A stretch of DNA of 5,051 nt, from NCBI GenBank assembly GCA_020630455.1, contig JAHDBK010000066.1, forward strand, positions 1 through 5,051, written 5' to 3'. A program made the translations under genes and the position numbers. The DNA comes from Saprospiraceae bacterium (GTDB taxonomy: Bacteria; Bacteroidota; Bacteroidia; Chitinophagales; Saprospiraceae). Shown here piece by piece: positions 1 to 5,051 of the stretch (positions are counted from its first letter, which is position 1; every line of letters begins with the position of its first letter). The notes under the pieces are model-generated. The model saw nothing but the letters and a program-made list of their open reading frames with translations. It made no database searches and was not told the origin of the DNA.

Positions 1-2
1 GA

Positions 3-18
3 GTTTATCGGGATAAAC
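3..18. repeat. 16-bp perfect palindrome upstream of lepA
   Basis: GTTTATC at 3-9 is followed by GG and then GATAAAC at 12-18, its exact reverse complement. As RNA it would fold as a 6-bp stem with a 4-nt CGGG loop. A further GATAAA copy follows at 19-24. No clear T-run follows on either strand, so it is a poor intrinsic terminator. It could be the tail of a terminator for a gene to the left of the window, or a protein-binding site. The palindrome is seen directly; its role is unknown. Confidence 0.35.
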
Positions 19-167
19 GATAAAATATTTATAAAGACAAGTTCTTAATATGTTAATTTTCATACAGATTAAAATTTAAACATACTCTAATTTTTATTTG
101 TCAATTTTAATCTTGAACAGCTTTCAAAAAATAACTTGAACATAGCATTACAGTCATAACAAATCCG

Positions 168-175
168 TATATTTG
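168..175 (+). promoter_or_regulatory. Bacteroidota-type -7 promoter element of lepA
   Basis: TATATTTG matches the Bacteroidota sigma-70 -7 consensus TAnnTTTG exactly. No TTG sits at the expected spacing for the -33 box (about 144-149); the nearest is TTA at 148-150, so the upstream half is weak. Transcription should begin a few bases after the element, around 179-182, which is almost on the lepA ATG at 183. The motif is seen; the assignment as a promoter is inferred from the consensus and its location. Confidence 0.55.
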
Positions 176-182
176 CACTCCT

Positions 183-1973
183 ATGAAAAATATTAGAAAT
201 TTTTGCGTAATTGCGCATATTGATCATGGAAAAAGTACGCTATCTGATAGACTTTTAGAGCATACTCAAACCATCTCTCAAAGAGAAATGAAAAACCAAG
301 CCCTTGACGACATGGACTTGGAGCGTGAGCGTGGTATTACCATCAAGAGTCATGCTATTCAAATGTATTATAATCATCCTAATGGAGAAAAATATACTTT
401 CAATTTAATTGATACTCCTGGACACGTAGATTTTTCTTATGAAGTTTCTCGTTCTATCGCTGCTTGCGAAGGAGCACTATTATTAATTGATGCATCTCAA
501 GGAATACAAGCACAGACCATTTCAAATTTATATTTGGCTTTAGAGCACGATTTAGAAATCATTCCTATCTTGAATAAAGTAGATATGGAAAGTGCTATGG
601 TTGAAGAAGTAACTGACCAGATTGTTGATTTATTGGGCTGTGCCCCAGAAGAAGTCATTCACGCAAGTGGAAAAACGGGATTGGGAGTTGAAGATATTTT
701 ACAAGCAGCTGTAGAAAGAATACCTGCTCCCAAAGGAGACCCAGAAGCACCATTACAAGCTTTAATATTCGATTCTGTATTCAATTCTTATAGAGGGGTG
801 ATTACTTATTATCGAATTATTAATGGTACTATAAATAAAGGCGATAAAATTCGCTTCATGAATACGGGCAATGATTATGCAGCCGATGAAATTGGCATTT
901 TACAAATGGATTTAGTACCAAAACAAGAATTATCAGCAGGAAATGTTGGGTATATTGTAACAGGTATCAAAAACTCTAAAGAAGTAAAGGTAGGTGATAC
1001 CATTACTTCTCATACCAATCCTTGTAAAGAAGCAATAAAAGGATTTGAAGATGTAAAACCAATGGTTTTTGCTGGAATTTTCCCTATTGATAATGATGAC
1101 TATGAAGATTTAAGGGACTCCTTAGAAAAATTACAACTCAATGATGCTTCTTTGGTATACGAACCAGAAACTTCAATCGCATTGGGCTTTGGTTTTAGAT
1201 GTGGATTTTTAGGTATGTTACACTTAGAGATTGTACAAGAACGCCTTGCTAGAGAATTTGACATGGACGTGATTACAACCGTTCCTAATGTATCCTATAA
1301 TGCTTATTTTAAGAATGGAGAAAGTATAATTGTCAATACTCCAGTAGATTTACCAGACCCTACTGTTACAGACAGAATTGAAGAGCCATTTATTGAAGCA
1401 CAAATCATTACTACTCCTGAATTTATTGGTTCTATCATGACTCTTTGTATTGAAAAAAGAGGGTTTATGACCAAGCAAACTTACCTTACTCAATCTAGAG
1501 TAGAAATGACTTTTGAATTGCCTTTAGCCGAAATTGTTTTTGATTTTTATGATCGTTTAAAGTCTATAACAAAAGGATATGCTTCTTTTGATTATACTCC
1601 TTTGGAATATCGTGCTTCTCATTTAGTTAGATTAGATATCAAACTCAATGGGGATAATGTCGATGCTTTATCTGCCTTAATTCACAAGGATAAAGCATAC
1701 TATTTTGGAAGAAAAATATGTTCTAAATTAAAAGAATTATTGCCTAGACAACAATTCATGATTGCTATTCAAGCAGCTGTCGGAGCAAAAATTATTGCTA
1801 GAGAAACCATCTCTGCATTGAGAAAGGATGTAACAGCAAAATGTTATGGTGGTGATATTACGCGTAAGCGAAAATTATTAGAAAAGCAGAAAAAAGGAAA
1901 GAAAAAAATGCGTCAAATTGGTAATGTAGAAGTACCTCAAAAAGCATTTTTAGCCGTTTTAAAATTAGATTAA
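183..1973 (+). CDS. lepA: elongation factor 4 (LepA), ribosome-associated GTPase
   Basis: Encodes a complete 596-aa LepA/EF4, the usual length for the family. LepA is a translational GTPase that binds the ribosome; it was described as a back-translocase and is also implicated in initiation and 30S biogenesis. The G domain is intact: P-loop AHIDHGKS at 11-18, the switch I segment ERERGITIKS at 47-56, DTPGH at 77-81 with the catalytic His81, NKVD at 131-134 and SGKTG at 162-166. Domain II, the EF-G-like domains III and V and the LepA-specific C-terminal domain follow. The C-terminal domain carries the diagnostic CYGGDITRKRKLLEKQKKGK stretch (554-573), a basic segment that enters the peptidyl-transferase region. 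The start is firm because the MKNIRNF opening is typical of the family. There is no Shine-Dalgarno, and the promoter element ends 7 bp before the ATG, so the mRNA is probably leaderless or nearly so. The gene stands alone, with a 116-bp gap to rluD. Confidence 0.98.
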   Translation: MKNIRNFCVIAHIDHGKSTLSDRLLEHTQTISQREMKNQALDDMDLERERGITIKSHAIQMYYNHPNGEKYTFNLIDTPGHVDFSYEVSRSIAACEGALLLIDASQGIQAQTISNLYLALEHDLEIIPILNKVDMESAMVEEVTDQIVDLLGCAPEEVIHASGKTGLGVEDILQAAVERIPAPKGDPEAPLQALIFDSVFNSYRGVITYYRIINGTINKGDKIRFMNTGNDYAADEIGILQMDLVPKQELSAGNVGYIVTGIKNSKEVKVGDTITSHTNPCKEAIKGFEDVKPMVFAGIFPIDNDDYEDLRDSLEKLQLNDASLVYEPETSIALGFGFRCGFLGMLHLEIVQERLAREFDMDVITTVPNVSYNAYFKNGESIIVNTPVDLPDPTVTDRIEEPFIEAQIITTPEFIGSIMTLCIEKRGFMTKQTYLTQSRVEMTFELPLAEIVFDFYDRLKSITKGYASFDYTPLEYRASHLVRLDIKLNGDNVDALSALIHKDKAYYFGRKICSKLKELLPRQQFMIAIQAAVGAKIIARETISALRKDVTAKCYGGDITRKRKLLEKQKKGKKKMRQIGNVEVPQKAFLAVLKLD

Positions 1974-1992
1974 GGCTTCTTAGTTAGTATAT

Positions 1993-2029
1993 TAATAAAA
2001 AAAACTCTTTATTATTTCAATATAATAAA
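1993..2029 (+). terminator. possible weak A/T-only hairpin(s) after lepA
   Basis: TAATAAA occurs at 1993-1999 and 2023-2029, and its complement TTTATTA lies between them at 2008-2014. The middle copy can pair with either flank: a 7-bp stem with an 8-nt loop on the left, or an 8-bp stem (2008-2015 with 2022-2029) and a 6-nt loop on the right. A third TAATAAA is at 2032-2038. The stems contain no G:C pairs, so they would be weak. This is the best candidate for the 3' end of the lepA transcript, but such pairings are common by chance in DNA this AT-rich. Confidence 0.25.
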
Positions 2030-2046
2030 TCTAATAAACAATAACT

Positions 2047-2054
2047 AATATTTG
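2047..2054 (+). promoter_or_regulatory. possible -7 promoter element for rluD
   Basis: AATATTTG differs from TAnnTTTG only at the first base. Transcription from it would give a leader of roughly 30 nt before the rluD ATG at 2090. No -33 TTG is visible upstream, and the TTTG also forms the first unit of the heptamer repeat, so the match may be a coincidence of that repeat. Confidence 0.25.
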
Positions 2055-2085
2055 ACAACTGTTCACTGAAAATTGATAACTGATA
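2051..2085 (+). repeat. degenerate heptamer tandem repeat, about five units
   Basis: Five consecutive 7-bp units share the core nYTGAnA, with a consensus close to ACTGATA. They are TTTGACA (2051-2057), ACTGTTC (2058-2064), ACTGAAA (2065-2071), ATTGATA (2072-2078) and ACTGATA (2079-2085). All five have TG at unit positions 3-4, and units 2, 3 and 5 begin ACTG. The array ends 4 bp before the rluD start codon and so fills the would-be ribosome-binding region. Degenerate heptamer arrays of this kind occur between genes in several bacterial lineages. Whether this one is functional or merely drifted slippage DNA cannot be told here. Confidence 0.55.
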
Positions 2086-2089
2086 AGCT

Positions 2090-3154
2090 ATGGATAATGA
2101 AGATGAATTAAAAGAGAAAGATGCACAAGCATTCAAAAGTGAAGTAGCTCCAAACCTATATGAACATTATAAATTTGTTGCAGACCCAAAACAAAAGCCT
2201 GTTCGTATTGATTTGTTTTTAATGGATAAAGTTGAAAAAGTAACTCGTAATCGTTTGCAAAGAGCAATTAGGGAAGGGGCAATTAGAGTCAACGAAGAAA
2301 ACATCAAACCCAATCATAAAATCAAGCCCGGTGATGTCATTACTATTTTGCTTCCTGACCCTCCTGAACTAGACGCACCTATTACTCCACAAAATATTCC
2401 AATAGATATTGTCTATGAAGATGAAGATTTAATCATCGTCAATAAAGAAGCGGGAATGGTAGTTCATCCAGGTGTAGGACATAAGGATGGAACATTGGTT
2501 AATGCCTTAGCATATCATATTAAAAACCTACCTTACAAAGATGGATATGTGAGTCGTCCTGGCTTGGTTCATCGAATTGATAAAGAAACATCAGGACTAT
2601 TAGTTATCGCTAAAAATGAACATACTATGTCTCACCTTGCCGATCAATTTTTCAAGCATACTATACACAGGAAATATTATGCTTTAGTTTGGGGTAATTT
2701 TGAGGAACAAAGTGGAACTATTGATATGAATTTAGGTAGAGACCCTTATAATAGAATGCACATGAGGGTTTTTCCTGAGGGGGATTTAGGCAAATATGCT
2801 GTTACTCATTGGAAAGTATTAGAAGACTTTTATTATGTTAGTTTGATTGAGTGTCAATTAGAAACAGGGCGTACTCACCAAATTAGAGTGCATATGAAAC
2901 ATTTGGGACACACCCTTTTTAATGATAAGCGATATGGGGGAAATCAGATTTTGAAAGGTACTATCTTTTCAAAGTACAAGCAATTTGTAAGGAATGCTTT
3001 TGATGTCATGCCTCGACATGGACTTCATGCTAAATCTTTGGGTTTTATACATCCTAGAACGGGAAAGGAGATGTTTTTTGATTCAGAACTTCCTGAAGAT
3101 TTTACGAATTGTTTAGATAAATGGAAGAAGTATTATAATACTAGAAAAAAATAA
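2090..3154 (+). CDS. rluD: 23S rRNA pseudouridine synthase, RluD type (RluA family)
   Basis: Complete 354-aa member of the RluA family of pseudouridine synthases. RluD converts the uridines of helix 69 of 23S rRNA (E. coli 1911, 1915, 1917) to pseudouridine during late 50S assembly. An N-terminal acidic extension (1-37) precedes an S4-type RNA-binding domain at about 38-86 (the VRIDLFLMDK segment to GDVITI). The catalytic domain begins near 105. The signature HRIDKETSGLLVIAK lies at 161-175 with the catalytic Asp164. The other family blocks are ETGRTHQIRVHMKHLGH at 258-274, DKRYGG at 279-284 and PRHGLHAKSLGF at 308-319. The S4 domain and RluD-like blocks favour RluD over RluA or RluC, but substrate position is inferred from the family. 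The ATG is accepted because the residues before the S4 domain resemble those of related Bacteroidota proteins. No Shine-Dalgarno is visible; the heptamer repeat occupies that space. It may be transcribed separately from lepA. Confidence 0.93.
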   Translation: MDNEDELKEKDAQAFKSEVAPNLYEHYKFVADPKQKPVRIDLFLMDKVEKVTRNRLQRAIREGAIRVNEENIKPNHKIKPGDVITILLPDPPELDAPITPQNIPIDIVYEDEDLIIVNKEAGMVVHPGVGHKDGTLVNALAYHIKNLPYKDGYVSRPGLVHRIDKETSGLLVIAKNEHTMSHLADQFFKHTIHRKYYALVWGNFEEQSGTIDMNLGRDPYNRMHMRVFPEGDLGKYAVTHWKVLEDFYYVSLIECQLETGRTHQIRVHMKHLGHTLFNDKRYGGNQILKGTIFSKYKQFVRNAFDVMPRHGLHAKSLGFIHPRTGKEMFFDSELPEDFTNCLDKWKKYYNTRKK

Positions 3155-3179
3155 AAACATATTTAGAGCATGTTTAAAC
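3155..3179. terminator. possible weak hairpin and GTTTAAAC palindrome at a convergent junction
   Basis: The 41-bp gap between the converging rluD and lipoprotein genes holds AAACAT (3155-3160) and its complement ATGTTT (3170-3175), a 6-bp stem with a 9-nt loop. It overlaps the perfect 8-bp palindrome GTTTAAAC (3172-3179). A T-rich stretch follows on the + strand (3180-3190), so it could end the rluD transcript. The stem is short and poor in G:C pairs. Confidence 0.25.
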
Positions 3180-3195
3180 TTTAATATTTTCGTCG

Positions 3196-3567
3196 CTATA
3201 TTTCATCTTTCACAACATTTAGGGTATCAATTTCATCAATCATATTAGGCAATCTTAACAAGGTAATTGTATCACCAGAATTCATCATATCCCAAGCAAT
3301 AATCTTTTCATTAGAAAAATAGATTAATTGGCTATTTGTTGTTTTATTTGTAAATTGGATAACTAAAGAATCTTTATTAATATGATAAAAATACCCTTTA
3401 TCCAAACCAGGAAAAAACATTGAATCTTCTCTTACCGTAAAAGCATAGTTATCAAAACCTTCTTTATACCAAGTTCCTTGAAAAGCACCTTGATATCTCC
3501 TTTCCTTATTACACGAAAGTGTTATTAAAAATAAAAATAAGAGAAAAAACAAGTTTCTATTTTTCAT
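3196..3567 (-). CDS. small putative lipoprotein of unknown function
   Basis: Encodes 123 aa. The N-terminus is a clear lipoprotein-type signal: a basic MKNRN, a hydrophobic core of Leu/Phe (6-15), then TLSC with the candidate lipidated Cys19. Thr rather than Leu at -3 makes the lipobox relaxed, which Bacteroidota tolerate. The residues after Cys (NKERR) lack the acidic cluster linked to surface export in this phylum, so a periplasmic-facing anchor is more likely, though this is weak evidence. The mature part is about 105 aa with a GTW motif at 31-33, alternating hydrophobic segments suggesting an antiparallel beta fold, and no extra membrane segment. The GxW near the start and the strand pattern recall lipocalin-like lipoproteins, but I cannot assign a family. 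An AGGA lies 10 nt before the ATG, slightly far for a ribosome site. It lies 77 bp downstream of alaS on the same strand, with a perfect palindrome between, so co-transcription is uncertain. It converges with rluD. Confidence 0.8.
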   Translation of the reverse strand: MKNRNLFFLLFLFLITLSCNKERRYQGAFQGTWYKEGFDNYAFTVREDSMFFPGLDKGYFYHINKDSLVIQFTNKTTNSQLIYFSNEKIIAWDMMNSGDTITLLRLPNMIDEIDTLNVVKDEI

Positions 3568-3577
3568 TGGTTTATAA

Positions 3578-3581
3578 TCCT
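3578..3581 (-). promoter_or_regulatory. possible ribosome-binding site of the lipoprotein gene
   Basis: AGGA on the minus strand lies 10 nt upstream of the ATG at 3567. It is the only Shine-Dalgarno-like string before any complete gene in the window. Bacteroidota rely little on this interaction, and a 4-base match is easily chance. Confidence 0.2.
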
Positions 3582-3598
3582 AAAACACGATAACAAAC

Positions 3599-3634
3599 CA
3601 TTAATTTATAAAGAAATTTCTTTATAAATTAATG
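3599..3634. repeat. perfect 36-bp palindrome between alaS and the lipoprotein gene
   Basis: The left arm CATTAATTTATAAAGAAA (3599-3616) is followed with no spacer by its exact reverse complement TTTCTTTATAAATTAATG (3617-3634). Symmetry stops at the next base pair on each side (C at 3598, A at 3635). In RNA it gives about a 16-bp stem with an AATT loop and only two G:C pairs. It begins 10 bp beyond the alaS stop in the direction of alaS transcription. A moderately T-rich stretch follows (about 3597 down to 3583), so a terminator for alaS is the simplest reading. Arms this long and exact could also be a dimeric regulator site or a small non-autonomous repeat. Confidence 0.7.
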
Positions 3635-3644
3635 ATTTATATTA

Positions 3645-5051
3645 TTATATATTTAAAAAATCATTGACTTTATCTAAAGCATTTTGAATACCTGAAGCAT
3701 CACTTCCTCCTGCTGTAGCAAAGAATGCTTGTCCGCCACCACCACCTCTAATTTCTTTAGCTAAAGCTCTCACCATATTCCCCGCATGGATTCCTTTTTC
3801 AGTCACTTCTTTACTGGCTACGACCATCAATTGTGGTTTATTATTATTGACCATACCAAAGACAATCAGGACATTTCCCTTTTCTTTTTCCAATTCATAA
3901 GCCAAAGTTTTCACTGCATTACTATCAGCAATTGGAAGAGATGCTTTAAGTACATTTATTCCATTTAGCTCTTCAAACTGAGATAATAAATTGCCTTTTA
4001 ATGCCCTTGCCTGAGCGGCTAATAAATCCTCTACTTGTTTTTGTAAAGCTTTATTTTCTTCTTGAAGTTTTTGAACAGAAGCTACTATATTTTTACTGTT
4101 TTTAAATTGAGATTTTACTTGCTCTAATGTATCTAGTTCTTTATTCAAATATTTTTCTGCTTCATGAGCTGTCAAAGCCTCTACCCTTCTAATACCCGCA
4201 GCTACTGAACTTTCTGATTTTAATTTAAAGTAACCAATTTCGCCTGTTGAATTGACATGTGTTCCTCCACATAATTCTCTTGAATATTCTGGATTAAATG
4301 TAATCATACGAACTGTTTCTCCATATTTTTCGCCAAAAAGCATCATTGCTCCCGCTTCTTGAGCTTCTTCAATAGGAATACTTCTCGCTTCTAACAGAGG
4401 TATATTTTCTCTAATTCTAGCGTTTACTATCCTTTCAACTTCTCTAATTTCTTCGTTAGTCATTGCTGTATGGTGAGAAAAATCAAAACGCAAATATTTT
4501 TCATCTAAATAAGAACCTCTTTGCTGAACATGAGTTCCTAAAACTTGTCTCAATGCAGCATGTAATAAATGAGTAGCGGAGTGATTATTTTCCGTTAATC
4601 GCCTCTTTCTCTCATTAACTTCAGCTCTAACCGTTGCTTTTTTATTCTCTGGCAATTGATTGACATAATGAATGATTAAATCATTTTCTTTTTTAGTATC
4701 AATAACGGATATTTTTTCGTCATCAAACCACAATATTCCCTTATCACCTACTTGTCCACCACTTTCTGCATAAAAAGGAGTAATATCCAATACAACTTCA
4801 TGTTGTTGCTTGTTTTTTAATTGTACCGTTCTATATTTTACCATTTTAGATTCATCACTATATAAGGTATCATAGCCTACAAATTGCACCCCATCTGCAT
4901 CCATCAATTCATACCAATCCCCTACTGATTTCTGGGCATCATCTTGCGACCTTTTCTTTTGTTCTGCTAAAGCATTTTTATAGCCTTTCTCATCAACTGA
5001 CCAACCTTTTTCTTCAGCAATTAAGCGAGTTAAATCAATTGGAAAACCGTA
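3645..5051 (-). CDS. alaS: alanyl-tRNA synthetase, C-terminal 468 residues (5' end outside window)
   Basis: AlaS charges tRNA-Ala with alanine and clears Ser- and Gly-tRNA-Ala in its editing site. The open frame runs from the TAA at 3645 to the right edge without a stop and is cut off there. The first complete codon is TAC at 5051-5049, which begins YGFPIDLTRLIAEEKGW, the conserved end of the tRNA-recognition region. Given the family's usual length of about 870 aa, the missing part is the roughly 400-residue catalytic core. In fragment numbering, AESGGQVGD is at 95-103. The editing-site zinc ligands are intact: HSATH (His157, His161) and CGGTH (Cys261, His265). A Lys/Glu-rich coiled coil spans about 300-353, followed by the C-Ala domain with its glycine run RGGGGGQ (435-441). 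A TTG at 4907 with ATG next to it lies inside the protein and is not a start. No frameshift is seen. The lipoprotein gene follows 77 bp downstream. Confidence 0.97.
   Translation of the reverse strand, partial: YGFPIDLTRLIAEEKGWSVDEKGYKNALAEQKKRSQDDAQKSVGDWYELMDADGVQFVGYDTLYSDESKMVKYRTVQLKNKQQHEVVLDITPFYAESGGQVGDKGILWFDDEKISVIDTKKENDLIIHYVNQLPENKKATVRAEVNERKRRLTENNHSATHLLHAALRQVLGTHVQQRGSYLDEKYLRFDFSHHTAMTNEEIREVERIVNARIRENIPLLEARSIPIEEAQEAGAMMLFGEKYGETVRMITFNPEYSRELCGGTHVNSTGEIGYFKLKSESSVAAGIRRVEALTAHEAEKYLNKELDTLEQVKSQFKNSKNIVASVQKLQEENKALQKQVEDLLAAQARALKGNLLSQFEELNGINVLKASLPIADSNAVKTLAYELEKEKGNVLIVFGMVNNNKPQLMVVASKEVTEKGIHAGNMVRALAKEIRGGGGGQAFFATAGGSDASGIQNALDKVNDFLNI

Noticed and set aside
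136..138. TTG as the -33 box of the lepA promoter
   Set aside because: It is 29 bp from the TATATTTG element, too far for the roughly 19-21 bp spacing of Bacteroidota promoters.
1..182. Possible small gene or RNA gene upstream of lepA
   Set aside because: I see no convincing open frame with coding character, no tRNA-like fold and no conserved RNA motif. Only the palindrome, direct repeat and promoter element stand out.
3594..3601. ATGGTTTG on the minus strand as a -7 element for the lipoprotein gene
   Set aside because: The key TA pair is reversed to AT and it overlaps the palindrome arm, so the match is too poor to call a promoter.
3786..3968. 60-aa open frame on the + strand
   Set aside because: It lies wholly antisense within the alaS C-terminal coding region, whose frame is strongly supported by conserved motifs. 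Its Phe/Ser/Ile-rich product has no recognisable features.
4902..4907. TTG/ATG as the start of a separate 420-aa protein
   Set aside because: The same frame stays open for another 48 codons to the window edge and encodes conserved AlaS sequence (YGFPIDLT segment), so this is internal to a truncated-by-window alaS.
183..5051. A novel defence, mobile or biosynthetic system
   Set aside because: The coding content is three conserved translation genes and one small lipoprotein. No gene cluster with the hallmarks of a new system is present.

Overview
The window is AT-rich and looks like chromosomal housekeeping DNA from a member of the Bacteroidota. The evidence for this is the sequence character of LepA, an RluD of the 354-aa type that opens its core with a 'YEHYKFVADP..QKPVRIDLFLMDK' style segment, the absence of convincing Shine-Dalgarno sequences before lepA and rluD, a TAnnTTTG-type promoter element directly before lepA, and a very short lipoprotein with a Bacteroidota-style signal peptide. 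Genus cannot be resolved from the sequence alone.

Layout. Positions 1-182 are non-coding, with a small palindrome, a direct repeat and the lepA promoter element. lepA (183-1973, +) encodes elongation factor 4. A 116-bp AT-rich gap follows, ending in a degenerate heptamer tandem repeat. Then comes rluD (2090-3154, +), a 23S rRNA pseudouridine synthase. A 41-bp convergent junction separates it from a small lipoprotein gene (3196-3567, -). Upstream of that on the same strand is alaS, alanyl-tRNA synthetase (3645-5051, -). Its C-terminal 468 residues are present and its 5' part lies beyond the right edge. The 77-bp gap between alaS and the lipoprotein gene holds a perfect 36-bp palindrome (3599-3634).

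Three of the four genes serve translation: ribosome movement (LepA), maturation of the 23S rRNA (RluD) and tRNA charging with proofreading (AlaS). The small lipoprotein is of unknown function and is probably a lineage-specific envelope protein.

I found no mobile element gene, CRISPR array, RNA gene or new multi-gene system. The points worth a second look are all in intergenic DNA: the 36-bp perfect palindrome, the heptamer repeat that abuts the rluD start codon, and the near-leaderless arrangement of lepA.
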